Assembly: GCF_026427775.1 (NCBI RefSeq)
Contig: NZ_CP044532.1
Span: 3,410,001-3,474,000 of the forward strand
DNA from: Arthrobacter sp. CDRTa11
GTDB taxonomy: Bacteria; Actinomycetota; Actinomycetes; Actinomycetales; Micrococcaceae
Direction: 5' to 3'
Length of the DNA: 64,000 nucleotides
Part shown: positions 1 to 12,163 of the stretch, piece after piece
Layout of the letters: each line of letters opens with the position of its first letter
How positions within the stretch are numbered: the stretch's first letter is position 1
Translations under genes and position numbers: made by a program
Notes under the pieces: generated by a model
Databases searched by the model: none
The model's input: the letters and a program-made list of their open reading frames with translations, nothing else
Told to the model about the DNA's origin: nothing

Positions 1-628
1 CACGCAACTGCGCCAGCGTCACGGCGCCATTGCGCACCACGCGCAGGAGAGGGCCGGTGGCGTCCACAATGGTGGAAGGCACGGCTTCGGCACTGTTGAG
101 CGGCCGGACACCGCCCTCGAGGTAGACCTCCACGGAGTCGGCGAGCTGGGTACGTGCTTCGGCGGCCGTCTGTGCCGGCGCCTGGCCGGTCCGGTTGGCG
201 GACGACACAGCCAGGGGCCCGGTGAGCGTGAGCAGGTCCTGGGCAACCTCGTCTGCAGGCATCCTGAGGGCAACGGTTCCCCGGGTCTCCCCCAGGTCCC
301 AGTCCAGCGATGGCTGGGCATGCAGGATCAGGGTGAGTCCGCCGGGCCAGAAAGCCTCGGCGAGCTTGCGTGCGTCCGCGGAAACATCTGTGGCCAGTCC
401 GTCCAGCGCGTTAAGGCGCGGGATCAGGACGGGCGGAGGCATGGTCCGGCTGCGTCCCTTGGAGACCAGCAGCATGGTGACTGCGTGCGGTGAGAAGGCG
501 TCCGCGGCGATCCCGTATACCGTGTCGGTGGGCAATACCACGCACTTTTTTTCGCTGATGGCACGCTGGGCATGCTCCAGTCCCAGGGCGCGCTGATCAT
601 CGGACGTGCAGTCGTAGGTTGTGGTCAC
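1..628 (-). CDS. sua5: L-threonylcarbamoyladenylate synthase (Sua5/YciO/YrdC family), 3' end outside window
   Basis: Makes threonylcarbamoyl-AMP from threonine, bicarbonate and ATP, the first step of t6A37 modification of ANN-decoding tRNAs in the cytosol. The minus-strand frame opens with GTG at 628 and stays open to the window edge, so about 209 residues are visible. YrdC-type sequence is clear: VVLPTDTVYGIAADAF near residue 30, KGRSRTMPPPVL (the KxR nucleotide-binding region) near 57, FWPGGLTLIL near 93, and PLAVSSANRTG near 140. It follows prmC by 15 bp on the same strand, the usual actinobacterial order prfA-prmC-sua5. The true C-terminus is not visible, so a fused Sua5 domain cannot be excluded. 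Confidence 0.93.
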   Translation of the reverse strand, partial: MTTTYDCTSDDQRALGLEHAQRAISEKKCVVLPTDTVYGIAADAFSPHAVTMLLVSKGRSRTMPPPVLIPRLNALDGLATDVSADARKLAEAFWPGGLTLILHAQPSLDWDLGETRGTVALRMPADEVAQDLLTLTGPLAVSSANRTGQAPAQTAAEARTQLADSVEVYLEGGVRPLNSAEAVPSTIVDATGPLLRVVRNGAVTLAQLR

Positions 629-643
629 TGGCCTATTCTTTCA

Positions 644-1513
644 TCACTCAGGAGGCGGACCGGCAAGCGTGGCGCTGGTGGCGCGTTCTTTGCCGTTGAG
701 ATCCAGATGCGTGGTGATCCGCGTCCAGACGCCGGCGCGCTTCATCATGGTGGCGATCCAGGCCGCCTGCACCTCGGCGTGTTCCATCACGAAGTAGCCG
801 CCCGGAACCAGCAGCCGCGCGGCTGAGGCCGCTGCCGCCGTCGGAAGTTCCATGCCGTCAGCTCCCCCGCCGTAAAGCGCCTCCGGGGGATCGTGCAGGG
901 CCACTTCCGGCTCGTTCGGGACGGCTTCGGCGGGGATGTACGGCGGGTTGGACACCACGGCGTCGAACGTTCCGTTGTGCTCGGGCAGCGCGTTCCGCAG
1001 GTCCCCCAGGACAAGTTTGACGCCCAAGGGCGCCAGGTTCCTGGCTGCCCACGCGTGGGCGAAGGCGCTGTACTCCACGGCGTGGACGTCAGCGCCGGGG
1101 ATCTCGTGCGCAAGTGAACCGGCAATCGCGCCGGAACCAGTTCCCAGGTCCACAATCCGCGGGTGCGGCATGTCCTTGACATGGTCAATCACCAGCTGCA
1201 CCACGGATTCGGTTTCAGGACGCGGAATAAACACGCCGGGCCCGACGGCGAGCTCAAGGTACCTGAAATGAGCTACACCCGTGATGTGCTGCAGCGGAAT
1301 CCGTCGCGCCCGCTCGGCAACAATCTCGGCATAGCCTTCCGGTGCGGGTGCATCACCCAGCATCAAGGCCCGCAACCGGCCCAGCCCAACACCCAGCAGG
1401 TGGTCCGCCAGCAGCTCCGCATCCACGCGGGGACTGGGAACGCCGGCGTCCTGGAGTACGGCAGTTGCTTCGCTGACGGCAGCGGCGAGGGACTGCCCGG
1501 AGCTGATGGTCAT
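644..1513 (-). CDS. prmC: Peptide chain release factor N5-glutamine methyltransferase PrmC
   Basis: Methylates the glutamine of the GGQ motif in release factors RF1 and RF2 using S-adenosylmethionine. The 289-residue protein has an N-terminal helical substrate-binding region, then a class I methyltransferase fold: FIPRPETE near residue 95, SAM loop DLGTGSGAIAGSLA near 120, and the catalytic NPPYIP near 188. Start is ATG at 1513, 13 bp after the prfA stop, so it is co-transcribed with one of its own substrates. Length is normal for the family. Confidence 0.96.
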   Translation of the reverse strand: MTISSGQSLAAAVSEATAVLQDAGVPSPRVDAELLADHLLGVGLGRLRALMLGDAPAPEGYAEIVAERARRIPLQHITGVAHFRYLELAVGPGVFIPRPETESVVQLVIDHVKDMPHPRIVDLGTGSGAIAGSLAHEIPGADVHAVEYSAFAHAWAARNLAPLGVKLVLGDLRNALPEHNGTFDAVVSNPPYIPAEAVPNEPEVALHDPPEALYGGGADGMELPTAAAASAARLLVPGGYFVMEHAEVQAAWIATMMKRAGVWTRITTHLDLNGKERATSATLAGPPPE

Positions 1514-1526
1514 TCTGATCCCGCAG

Positions 1527-2600
1527 CTATTCCCCGATAGCGTCCAGGCGTGCCTGTTCGTCCATCTCGATGGCTGACTGAATCACCGGCTCCAGGTCGC
1601 CGTTCATGACCTGGTCAAGGTTGTACGCCTTGTAACCGGTGCGGTGGTCGGCAATCCGGTTTTCCGGGTAATTGTAGGTGCGGATGCGCTCGGAACGGTC
1701 CATGGTGCGGATCTGGGACTTCCGCTGGGCCGAGTTCTCGGCGTCGATCTGCTCCTGCTGATGCGCCAGGATGCGGGCACGCAGGACGCGCATGCCGGCT
1801 TCACGGTTCTGCAGCTGCGACTTTTCGTTCTGCATGGCCACCACAATCCCGGTGGGAAGGTGCGTGATGCGGACAGCTGAGTCAGTGGTGTTCACGGACT
1901 GGCCGCCGGGGCCTGAGGACCGGTAGACATCGATCTTGAGGTCGTTCTGGTTGATTTCGAGCTCTTCGGGCTCGTCAACCTCGGGCAGGACCAGCACACC
2001 GGCAGCCGAGGTGTGGATGCGGCCCTGCGACTCCGTCACGGGCACACGCTGGACGCGGTGCACACCGCCTTCGAACTTCAGCCGGGCATAGACGCCTTCA
2101 GCCGGATCGTTGGAGTTGCCCTTAACGGCCATCTGGACGTCCTTGTACCCGCCAAGATCGGATTCTGTGGCTGAGATGAGTTCAGTCTTCCAGCCGCGCG
2201 ATTCCGCGTACCGGGTGTACATCCGCAGCAGGTCCCCGGCGAAAAGGGCAGCTTCGTCGCCGCCTTCGCCACCCTTGACCTCCAGGATCACGTTGCGGGC
2301 ATCATCAGGATCGCGCGGAATGAGCAACCGGCGCAGCTTGGCGGCAGCCTCCTCCAGGGCAGCCTCCAGCACCGGCACCTCGGCAGCAAACTCAGGGTCC
2401 TCCCCCGCCATCTCCCGGGCCGCGGCAAGGTCATCCTCAATGGCATGCCACTTGTTGTAAGCCTCCACAATGCCGTTCAGCTGAGCGGAGCGCCGCCCCA
2501 GCTTCCGGGCAAGCCGCTGGTCAGCATAAACAGCAGGATCCCCCAGCTGCGCCTGGATAGCATCATGCTCATCAAGCAGGCCCTGTACGGACTCAAACAT
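1527..2600 (-). CDS. prfA: Peptide chain release factor 1
   Basis: RF1 recognises UAA and UAG in the ribosomal A site and triggers peptidyl-tRNA hydrolysis. The 357-residue protein carries the catalytic GGQ in [17 protein letters not shown], a codon-recognition region after [15 protein letters not shown], and an N-terminal helical domain beginning [13 protein letters not shown]. Starts at ATG 2600. First of the trio prfA-prmC-sua5. A short inverted repeat (TGCGCCC / GGGCGCA, about 2619-2643) sits in its 5' leader. Confidence 0.97.
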   Translation of the reverse strand: MFESVQGLLDEHDAIQAQLGDPAVYADQRLARKLGRRSAQLNGIVEAYNKWHAIEDDLAAAREMAGEDPEFAAEVPVLEAALEEAAAKLRRLLIPRDPDDARNVILEVKGGEGGDEAALFAGDLLRMYTRYAESRGWKTELISATESDLGGYKDVQMAVKGNSNDPAEGVYARLKFEGGVHRVQRVPVTESQGRIHTSAAGVLVLPEVDEPEELEINQNDLKIDVYRSSGPGGQSVNTTDSAVRITHLPTGIVVAMQNEKSQLQNREAGMRVLRARILAHQQEQIDAENSAQRKSQIRTMDRSERIRTYNYPENRIADHRTGYKAYNLDQVMNGDLEPVIQSAIEMDEQARLDAIGE

Positions 2601-2694
2601 TTTTCAAAACCTTTCGTTCTGCGCCCTATTTTAGTGGGGCGCAGGAATCCATTCCCAAAGCAGGCCGGGCAAACGGTGACCCGGGCACACGACG

Positions 2695-2813
2695 CGCGGG
2701 TTTTCCGCCCCGGGAGTGGCATCGGGCCTGCCGGAGCGTGGTGGCCAAGTCCGTCAGGACATGGCCACCACGCGAAGGGGCGGGGGCGGAAAACCCGCGT
2801 GGCGAACCACGCG
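2695..2813. repeat. Nested inverted-repeat element between rho and prfA
   Basis: Three stacked palindromes fill most of the rho-prfA gap. The outer arms are a perfect 17-bp inverted repeat (2695-2711 with 2783-2799, cgcgggttttccgcccc and complement). Inside lies a perfect 11-bp inverted repeat (2737-2747 with 2762-2772, cgtggtggcca and complement). A third hairpin, CGCGTGG-cgaa-CCACGCG, spans 2796-2813 and overlaps the outer arm, so the two pairings are mutually exclusive. It may be a rho transcript 3' structure or a dispersed palindromic repeat. No T-tract follows, so a simple intrinsic terminator is less likely. Confidence 0.7.
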
Positions 2814-2841
2814 AGGCATCCGCACCCCGCCCCTAAACTAG

Positions 2842-5121
<2,280 letters not shown>

Positions 5122-5181
5122 GAAGGATCCTTCCCCCTCGACGGCGTCCAGACTGGGAGCTGGACGCGATGATTTGATCTG

Positions 5182-5205
5182 GGCTGCAGGTTCAGATCTG
5201 CAGCC
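5182..5205. promoter_or_regulatory. Hairpin in the rho 5' leader
   Basis: An 8-bp perfect stem (GGCTGCAG / CTGCAGCC) with an 8-nt loop lies about 60 bp upstream of the rho GTG start, inside the 295-bp thrB-rho gap. Rho is autoregulated in several bacteria through its leader; whether this hairpin takes part is only an inference. Nothing else definite is seen in this gap. Confidence 0.35.
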
Positions 5206-5416
5206 GGGATTTCGGCCTTGCCGGTTGGATTTCGGCCAGCAGGGCCGGATACTGATTCACCTTCCGTTCCGCATTAACGGAACGGCGGGCTGACGGTTCA
5301 GGGCAGACAATGAGGCTGCGGGTTCCTGCGACAGACCAAGCAGGCGGCACCGGAAAATATTGCGCAGTAGGAGACCAAACAGCAACTAAGTGCAATGGAA
5401 GATCAGATAGGCGGAA

Positions 5417-6391
5417 CTACCGCCGGTGCAAGTCCACCTTAGCACCTTCGACGTCCACTGCCAGCTTCATCACGCGCCAGGCAATGTCAGGCGTGTTGGC
5501 CTGGGTGAAGTCTTCGATGAACCTGACGACGTCGGCGGCTTCGGCCTCGCCGTTGGCGAGGACCAGTACCGTGGGCCCGGCGCCGGAGACAACGGCCGCC
5601 CGTCCTGTTGTGCGGAGGGCCGTGATGAGGGCTGCGCTGGGGCGCATGGCCGCGGCGCGGTAGCTCTGGTGGAGGTAATCCTCTGTTCCGGCGTGGAGGA
5701 ATTCCGGTTTTTGCGTCAGCGCGAGGATCAGCAGCGCGGCGCGGCCCGAGTTCATGGCTGCTGCGTGGTGAGCCACTGATGCAGGCAACAATGCCCTGGC
5801 CGCCTCGGTGGAAAGCTCATAGTCAGGCACGGCAACTATGGGAACGACCGACTCTGCCACCGTTGCGCAGGTACTGCTGTACCGGTCACTGTCCTGCCAG
5901 GACAGCGCCAGTCCGCCAAAAATAGCCGGTGCCACGTTGTCCGGGTGTCCTTCCAGCTCGCTGGTGAGCTGCAGAACCCAGTCCCGGCCCCGACGGTTTT
6001 GCGCCGGGACCAAAGCGTTGGCCGCGGAAACGGCGGCCACCACGGCACATGCCGAGGATCCCAGCCCGCGGCCGTGCGGGTTCACATTTTCCGCCGTGAC
6101 CTTCAAGCCGCCGTGGCGGTAACCGAGACGCGCGAAAGCGGCCTCCATTGCTTTGATCACCAGATGGCTGGAATCCCGCGGAAGCGTATCCGCCCCCTCG
6201 CCGCTGAGCTCAAAGACGAGTTCGTCCGTCTCCAGGCTCTCCACGGTCAGGGTGTCATAGAGCGCCAGCGCCAATCCCAGGCTGTCATAGCCCGGCCCGA
6301 GGTTTGCGCTGGTGGCCGGGACCCGGACCGTTACCTGCTGTCCGGCGTCGATGAGTGGCAGCCCAACAGTGGTCTGCGAGGTGGCGTCCAC
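5417..6391 (-). CDS. thrB: Homoserine kinase
   Basis: GHMP kinase that phosphorylates L-homoserine with ATP to give O-phosphohomoserine, the substrate of ThrC. Motifs: VRVPATSANLGPGYDSLGLAL near the N-terminus and the phosphate-binding loop NPHGRGLGSSACAVVAAV; a C-terminal VVSGAGPTVLVL segment completes the fold. I place the start at GTG 6391, which follows the thrC TAG (6393-6395) after one base and gives 324 residues. The frame stays open further upstream from a TTG at 6424, but that would overlap thrC. Part of the hom-thrC-thrB unit. Confidence 0.95.
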   Translation of the reverse strand: MDATSQTTVGLPLIDAGQQVTVRVPATSANLGPGYDSLGLALALYDTLTVESLETDELVFELSGEGADTLPRDSSHLVIKAMEAAFARLGYRHGGLKVTAENVNPHGRGLGSSACAVVAAVSAANALVPAQNRRGRDWVLQLTSELEGHPDNVAPAIFGGLALSWQDSDRYSSTCATVAESVVPIVAVPDYELSTEAARALLPASVAHHAAAMNSGRAALLILALTQKPEFLHAGTEDYLHQSYRAAAMRPSAALITALRTTGRAAVVSGAGPTVLVLANGEAEAADVVRFIEDFTQANTPDIAWRVMKLAVDVEGAKVDLHRR

Positions 6392-6392
6392 G

Positions 6393-7499
6393 CTATTTTT
6401 CTTCCAGTCCCAATTCGGCCGCAACCGTCACAACGTCGTTGGAGACCTTGACGGGCTGTACGTCGCTGCCGTCTTCGGTGCGCAGGGCCCACTGGGGGTC
6501 CTTGAGGCCGTGTCCGGTGACCGTGATGACGATGGTTTTGCCGGCAGGAACCTCACCGGCGGCGTGCTTCTTGAGCAGGCCGGCGACACCGGCTGCGGAG
6601 CCGGGCTCCACAAAGACACCTTCGCGGGCGGAGAGCCAGCGGTGGGCGTCCAGGATTTCCTCGTCCGTTACGGCATCGATGAATCCGCCGGACTCATCCC
6701 GTGCTTCGATCGCTCCGTCCCAGGAGGCGGGGTTGCCGATCCGGATGGCGGTTGCAATGGTGTCAGGTTCGGTGATGGGGTGGCCCGCCACGAAGGGGGC
6801 CGCGCCGGCAGCCTGGAAGCCCCACATTTGCGGGGTCCTGGTGGACACGGCAGGAAGGGTTCCGGCGGTCTCGGATTCGAACGGGGCCGAGTATTCCTTG
6901 TACCCCTTCCAGTATGCCGTGATGTTGCCGGCGTTGCCGACGGGGAGCACATGGATGTCCGGGGCGTCGCCGAGGGCATCGACGATCTCGAAGGCCCCTG
7001 TCTTCTGGCCCTGGATGCGGGCCGGGTTGACGGAGTTGACCAGGAAAACGGGGTAGGACTCCCCCAGCTTCCTGGCAATGTCCAGGCAGTTGTCGAAGTT
7101 GCCGTCAACCTGGAGCAGCGTGGCGCCGTGGGCGATCGCCTGGCTGAGCTTGCCCATGGAGATCTTGCCCTCCGGGACCAGCACAGCGCACTTCAGGCCG
7201 GCCGCCGTGGCATAAGCGGCGGCGGAGGCTGAGGTGTTGCCGGTGGATGCACAGACAACAGCCTGGGCGCCGGAGGCAACGGCGGCCGTCATGGCCATGG
7301 TCATGCCGCGGTCCTTGAAAGAACCGGTGGGGTTCATCCCCTCGACCTTGAGGTACACGGTGGAACCAGTCAGTTCGGAGAGCTTCTGCGCGTGGACCAG
7401 CGGGGTGCCGCCCTCGCCCAGGCTGATGACCCGGGTGGATTCCGTCACGGGCAGACGGTCAGCGTATTCGCGGATAACGCCGCGCCATTGGTGAGCCAC
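6393..7499 (-). CDS. thrC: Threonine synthase
   Basis: PLP enzyme converting O-phospho-L-homoserine to L-threonine and phosphate. 368 residues; the PLP lysine is in [16 protein letters not shown], with the phosphate-binding glycine loop [14 protein letters not shown] further on. GTG start at 7499, immediately after the hom stop codon (TAA 7500-7502), which implies tight translational coupling. Same strand and pathway as hom and thrB. Confidence 0.96.
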   Translation of the reverse strand: MAHQWRGVIREYADRLPVTESTRVISLGEGGTPLVHAQKLSELTGSTVYLKVEGMNPTGSFKDRGMTMAMTAAVASGAQAVVCASTGNTSASAAAYATAAGLKCAVLVPEGKISMGKLSQAIAHGATLLQVDGNFDNCLDIARKLGESYPVFLVNSVNPARIQGQKTGAFEIVDALGDAPDIHVLPVGNAGNITAYWKGYKEYSAPFESETAGTLPAVSTRTPQMWGFQAAGAAPFVAGHPITEPDTIATAIRIGNPASWDGAIEARDESGGFIDAVTDEEILDAHRWLSAREGVFVEPGSAAGVAGLLKKHAAGEVPAGKTIVITVTGHGLKDPQWALRTEDGSDVQPVKVSNDVVTVAAELGLEEK

Positions 7500-8852
7500 T
7501 TAGACTCCTTCTACCCGCAGAACGGATGTAACTGAATTGATAACGTCCAGGCCCTTCACGGCCTCGACGGTGGCTGCGAGGGCAGCCTCGGATGCGCGGT
7601 GCGTGACAATCCGCAATTCGGCGGATTCCACGTTGGACGCTGTGTCCTTGTGGATGGTCTGCCGCATGATTTCGATGGAGACGCCATGCTCGGCAAAGAG
7701 CTGTGCGATGCGGGCCAGCACGCCCGGCTGATCCGCGACGTCGAGCCCGATGTAGTAACTGGTGGTGGAGGACTCGATGCCCAGGGCCGGAACGTGTCCT
7801 GTGGTGGTCTCGGTGCGTCCGGGGCCGCCCAGCACGATTCGGCGGGCCGCGGAGACGAGATCGCCCAGTACGGCAGACGCCGTCGGAGTTCCTCCCGCGC
7901 CCTGGCCATAGAACATCAGTTCGCCGGCGTTCTCAGCCTCGATGAAGACAGCGTTGAAAGCACCGTGCACCGCGGCGAGCGGGTGTTCGCGCGGAAGCAG
8001 GGTGGGGTGCACGCGCACCGATACACCTTCGGTGCCGTTGGTTTCCGTGCCTAGGTCCGTGCCTGCGTCCGTGCCTGCGGCAGGAAGCTTTTCTGCGATG
8101 GCCAGCAGTTTGATGACAAAGCCGGCGTCCTTGGCTGCGGCGATGTCCGCCGCGGTCACCGAGGTGATGCCTTCACAGTGCACGTTCTCCAGGGCGAACC
8201 GCGTGTGGAAGGACAGCGAGGCGAGGATGGCAGCCTTGGCGGCGGCATCGTGGCCCTCGACGTCGGCGGTGGGGTCCGCCTCCGCGTAACCGAGGCGCTG
8301 GGCCTCTGCCAGGGCGTCCTCAAACTGCGCGCCGGTGGTGTCCATCTGGTCCAGGATGAAGTTGGTGGTGCCGTTGACGATGCCCAGGACGCGGGTGATC
8401 CGGTCCCCGGCCAGGCTGTCGCGGATGGGCCGCAGGATGGGGATGGCGCCGGCAACTGCGGCTTCGTAGGAAAGCTGCACGCCTGCCTTGTCGGCCTCTT
8501 CGTAGAGCGTAGGACCGTCCTGGGCCAGCAGGGCCTTGTTGCCGGTGACCACGCCGGCGCCGTTGCGGAGGGCCGAAACGATCAGCGAGCGGGCAGGTTC
8601 AATCCCGCCGAGCAACTCGATCACGAGGTCGGCATCCTTCACCAGGGTGTCGGCGTCGGTGGTGAACAGTTCCTGCGGCAGGTCAACATCGCGGCGGGCG
8701 TTGACGTTTCGCACGGCAATGCCGCTGAGTTCCAGCCTTGCACCGGTCCTGGCGGCAAGGGTGTCGGCGTCCTCAATGAGAATCCGCGCAACCTGGGCCC
8801 CAACGTTGCCACAGCCCAGCAGGGCTACTTTCAGGGTTCGCATTTCCGTCAT
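7500..8852 (-). CDS. hom: Homoserine dehydrogenase
   Basis: NAD(P)H-dependent reduction of aspartate semialdehyde to homoserine, the branch point to Thr, Met and Ile. 450 residues: Rossmann loop VALLGCGNVGAQVARIL at the N-terminus, catalytic region with GTTNFILDQM and AYAEADPTADVEGHDAAAK, and a C-terminal ACT domain starting YYIGLDVADQPGVLARIAQLFAEHG, which usually mediates threonine feedback inhibition. An insertion rich in Gly/Thr (about 250-270, TDAGTDLGTETNGTEG) is less conserved. ATG 8852 directly abuts the lysA TGA. Confidence 0.97.
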   Translation of the reverse strand: MTEMRTLKVALLGCGNVGAQVARILIEDADTLAARTGARLELSGIAVRNVNARRDVDLPQELFTTDADTLVKDADLVIELLGGIEPARSLIVSALRNGAGVVTGNKALLAQDGPTLYEEADKAGVQLSYEAAVAGAIPILRPIRDSLAGDRITRVLGIVNGTTNFILDQMDTTGAQFEDALAEAQRLGYAEADPTADVEGHDAAAKAAILASLSFHTRFALENVHCEGITSVTAADIAAAKDAGFVIKLLAIAEKLPAAGTDAGTDLGTETNGTEGVSVRVHPTLLPREHPLAAVHGAFNAVFIEAENAGELMFYGQGAGGTPTASAVLGDLVSAARRIVLGGPGRTETTTGHVPALGIESSTTSYYIGLDVADQPGVLARIAQLFAEHGVSIEIMRQTIHKDTASNVESAELRIVTHRASEAALAATVEAVKGLDVINSVTSVLRVEGV

Positions 8853-10328
8853 TCAGACTCCCATGTCGCGGTTGAGCAAATCTTCTTCGGTTTCCCCGCG
8901 GACAATCAACCGGGCAGATCCGTCGCGCACCGCGACAACGCCCGGCCGGGCCAGATAGTTGTAGTTACTCGACAGGGCCCAGCAGTAGGCGCCGGTACCC
9001 GGTACAGCAAGCAGATCACCGGCTGCCACGTCCTCGGGCAGATATACATCTCTAACAACTATGTCGCCGCTCTCGCAATGTTTGCCCACCACGCGGGACA
9101 GCTGCGGAGCTGCCAAGGACGTGCGGGAGGCAAGAATCGCCGAATAATCCGCGTCATAGAGCACCGGGCGGGCGTTATCGCTCATGCCGCCATCCACCGA
9201 CACATAGCGACGCGGATGCGTAACGTTCTCCGGCCCTTCCGCCTTGGCAGGCGCGTCGACGCGGACGGTCTTCAGCGTGCCCACCTCGTACAGCGTGAAG
9301 GTAGTGGTGCCAACGATGGCCCGGCCGGGTTCGATGGAAATCCGGGGTGCCGTAATGCCCAGTTCGGCACACGTGGAACGTACGACGGCGGCCATCGCCT
9401 GCGCTATTTCAGCTGCGGGGCGGGGGGTGTCAACGGGAGTGTAGGCAATTCCGTAGCCGCCGCCGAGGTCCAGTTCAGGCATCGTTACGGAGTATTTCTC
9501 CTGCATGGCGGCGAGGAAGCGCAGGAGTTTCTCGGCTGCCAGCGCAAAGCCGTCCGGCTCGAAGATTTGGGATCCGATGTGGCAATGCAGGCCCAGCAGT
9601 TCAATGCCCGGATGCGCCGAGGCTGCTGCCACGGCTTCCTCGGCTGCGGACAGGCCTGCCTTGTCGGTGGAGTCTTCGGCCATGGACAGGCCGAACTTCT
9701 GGTCCTCATGGGCAGTGGCGATGAATTCATGAGTGTGGGCATGGACACCAGGCGTCAGGCGGAGCATGACCTTGGCTTGTTCGCCGCGGTGCTGGGCGAT
9801 GGCGCCGACGCGGACCAGCTCATCGAGGCTGTCCACCACGATCCGGCCCAGGCCCATGTCCAGCGCCCGGTTGATCTCGGCGTCGGACTTGTTGTTACCG
9901 TGCAGTGCCACACGCTCACCTGAAATGCCGGCGCGCGCGGCTACTGCCAGCTCGCCACCGGAGGCTGTGTCCAGGCGCAGGCCCTCTTCCTCCACCCACT
10001 TCACCACGGAGGTACAGAGGAAGGACTTTCCGGCGTAGTAGACGTCCACTCCCCCGCAAATATCAGCGAACGCAGCGTCGAAGGAGTCTTTGAACGCGCG
10101 TGCCCTGGCACGGAAGTCGGCCTCGTCCATCACAAAAAGCGGTGTTCCGAACTGTTCCTTCAGGGCGGCGACGTCGAGTCCGCCCACTGTCAGGACGCCG
10201 TCGTTGTTCCGCTTCACGCTGCCCGCCCACATGGGTTCGTGGAGGGCGTTCAGGTCCGCCGGCACCGACAGCCAGCCGGGAGCCAAGGGGGACGCTGCCT
10301 GTCCGGTCTGCACTGACACGGTGTTCAC
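8853..10328 (-). CDS. lysA: Diaminopimelate decarboxylase
   Basis: Last step of lysine biosynthesis: PLP-dependent decarboxylation of meso-diaminopimelate. 491 residues, alanine-racemase-type fold III. PLP lysine in VYYAGKSFLCTSVV near residue 100; GGGYGIAYTP glycine loop; C-terminal substrate residues in GDLLAVPGTGAYCWALSSNYN. GTG start at 10328 overlaps the argS TGA by 4 bp (GTGA). The argS-lysA-hom order is the classical one in Corynebacterineae and Micrococcineae. Confidence 0.97.
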   Translation of the reverse strand: MNTVSVQTGQAASPLAPGWLSVPADLNALHEPMWAGSVKRNNDGVLTVGGLDVAALKEQFGTPLFVMDEADFRARARAFKDSFDAAFADICGGVDVYYAGKSFLCTSVVKWVEEEGLRLDTASGGELAVAARAGISGERVALHGNNKSDAEINRALDMGLGRIVVDSLDELVRVGAIAQHRGEQAKVMLRLTPGVHAHTHEFIATAHEDQKFGLSMAEDSTDKAGLSAAEEAVAAASAHPGIELLGLHCHIGSQIFEPDGFALAAEKLLRFLAAMQEKYSVTMPELDLGGGYGIAYTPVDTPRPAAEIAQAMAAVVRSTCAELGITAPRISIEPGRAIVGTTTFTLYEVGTLKTVRVDAPAKAEGPENVTHPRRYVSVDGGMSDNARPVLYDADYSAILASRTSLAAPQLSRVVGKHCESGDIVVRDVYLPEDVAAGDLLAVPGTGAYCWALSSNYNYLARPGVVAVRDGSARLIVRGETEEDLLNRDMGV

Positions 10329-11974
10329 ATCCGTTCCGGCGCAGAGACGCCAAGGAGGTCAAGGCCATTGGCCAGTACCTGGCTGGTGGCATCGTTGAGC
10401 CACAGCCGGGTGCGGTTGACGTCGGTGACCGGTTCGTCACCCAGGGGAGCCACGCGGCAGGCGTCATACCAGCGGTGGTAGGCGCCGGCGATGACCTCAA
10501 GGTGGCGGGCCACGCGGTGCGGCTCGCGCAGCTCAGCGGCCATGGCAACAATCGACGGGTAGCTTCCCAGGTAGGAGAGCAGCTCGTTTTCCGTGGCGTG
10601 GTCCAGCACAGACGCGTCGAAGGCGCTGCGGTCCACGCCGGCGGCAACGGCGTTCCGGGCAGCACCGCGTGAGCGCGCGTGGGCGTACTGCACATAGAAC
10701 ACAGGGTTCTCGTTGCTGTGCTTCTTCAGGAGGTCAGGATCCAGCGTCAGCGGGGAGTCCGCTGGGAAACGGGCCAGTGAATACCGCACCGCATCCTTGC
10801 CCAGCCAGTCAATGAGGTCCTTGAGCTCGATGATGTTGCCGGCGCGCTTGGACAGCTTCGCTCCGTTGACGGAGACCAGCTGGCCAATCAGCACCTCGAT
10901 GTTTGCCTCCGGGTCATCGCCGGCACAGGCCGCGATGGCCTTGAGCCGGTTGATGTACCCGTGGTGATCTGCGCCCAGCAGGTAGATCTTCTCGGTGAAG
11001 CCCCGGTCCTTCTTGGAGAGGTAGTAGGCAGCATCGGCGGCGAAGTACGTTGGCTCGCCGTTGGCCCGGATCATCACCCGGTCCTTGTCGTCCCCAAAGT
11101 CGGTGGTGCGCAGCCAGACGGCGCCGCCGTCGTCGTAAACATGTCCCTGTTCACGGAGGCGGGCGACGGCACTTTCGATCGCCCCGGCGTCGTGCAGTTC
11201 CTGTTCGGAGAAGTAGACGTCGAAGTGGACGCCGAAGTCCGCAAGCGTGGACCTGATGTCCTTCATCTGTGCCTTGTAGGCGGCGGCCCGAATAACGGGA
11301 ATCGCGGCCACCTTGGTGAGTTCACGGATATCCGGGTGTTCGGTGAGCACCTCGTGGCCGAGGTCGGCAATGTACTGTCCGGGGTAGCCGCCGTCGGGAA
11401 CCGGCAGGCCGTGGAGCCGCGAGTACACCGACTGGGCAAAAACGTTCATCTGGGTACCGGCGTCGTTGATGTAGTACTCCGCGGTGACTTCCGCTCCAGA
11501 GGCGCGCAGCACACGGGCGATGGAGTCGCCCAGGGCGGCCCAGCGGGTATGGCCGATATGCAGCGGACCGGTGGGGTTCGCCGAGACGAACTCCATGTTC
11601 ACCACGTGGCCGGCCAGCACGGAAGTGGTTCCGTAGGCAGGTCCGGCTTCCACGATGACCTTGGCCAAAGCACCTGCTGCCGCAGCGTCAACGGTGATAT
11701 TGAGGAATCCCGGCCCCGCGATGTCCACGGCCGAAACGCCGTAGATCGTCTTCAGCCGGGCACTGAGGATGGTGGCAAACTCCCGCGGGTTGGTCCCGGC
11801 CTGCTTGGCCAACTGCAGGGCAATGTTGGTGGCCCAGTCGCCGTGTTCCCTGTTCTTAGGACGCTCCACTCGCACCTCGGCAGGCACGGCTGATACAGCA
11901 AGGGCGATTTCGCCTGCGGCGACGGCATCCTTCAGGCAGGCGGATATGGCGAGGGAGAGTTCTTCGGGAGTCAC
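10325..11974 (-). CDS. argS: Arginyl-tRNA synthetase
   Basis: Class Ia aminoacyl-tRNA synthetase, 549 residues. The HIGH motif is seen in NPTGPLHIGHTRWAALGDS; the KMSKS equivalent is KLSKRAGN, the usual degenerate form in ArgRS. An N-terminal Add1 domain recognises the tRNA D-loop, and a C-terminal DALR anticodon-binding domain follows (YVQYAHARSR onward). GTG start at 11974. It appears to be the first gene of the minus-strand run leading to lysA, hom, thrC and thrB. Confidence 0.97.
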   Translation of the reverse strand: MTPEELSLAISACLKDAVAAGEIALAVSAVPAEVRVERPKNREHGDWATNIALQLAKQAGTNPREFATILSARLKTIYGVSAVDIAGPGFLNITVDAAAAGALAKVIVEAGPAYGTTSVLAGHVVNMEFVSANPTGPLHIGHTRWAALGDSIARVLRASGAEVTAEYYINDAGTQMNVFAQSVYSRLHGLPVPDGGYPGQYIADLGHEVLTEHPDIRELTKVAAIPVIRAAAYKAQMKDIRSTLADFGVHFDVYFSEQELHDAGAIESAVARLREQGHVYDDGGAVWLRTTDFGDDKDRVMIRANGEPTYFAADAAYYLSKKDRGFTEKIYLLGADHHGYINRLKAIAACAGDDPEANIEVLIGQLVSVNGAKLSKRAGNIIELKDLIDWLGKDAVRYSLARFPADSPLTLDPDLLKKHSNENPVFYVQYAHARSRGAARNAVAAGVDRSAFDASVLDHATENELLSYLGSYPSIVAMAAELREPHRVARHLEVIAGAYHRWYDACRVAPLGDEPVTDVNRTRLWLNDATSQVLANGLDLLGVSAPERM

Positions 11975-12163
11975 GCCTCTAGCCTACCGGGGCCCGCCAC
12001 GTGGAGGAATTTGGCATGTCCGGTCATTGCGCCTGGCTTCCTTCACAGCGGGCGTGCGGCTCTTTCACAGGAACTGCTGGCGAAGAACACAGAATGAACC
12101 ATTACGCTGAATCCGACGTTGTGATCAGCGTAAGCACCCCCCGCCAACGAAACGAGCCCCTAC

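Noticed and set aside
8178..9923. 581-codon plus-strand ORF across hom and lysA
   Set aside because: Antisense to two certain genes; typical of high-GC codon bias. No family motif in its translation.
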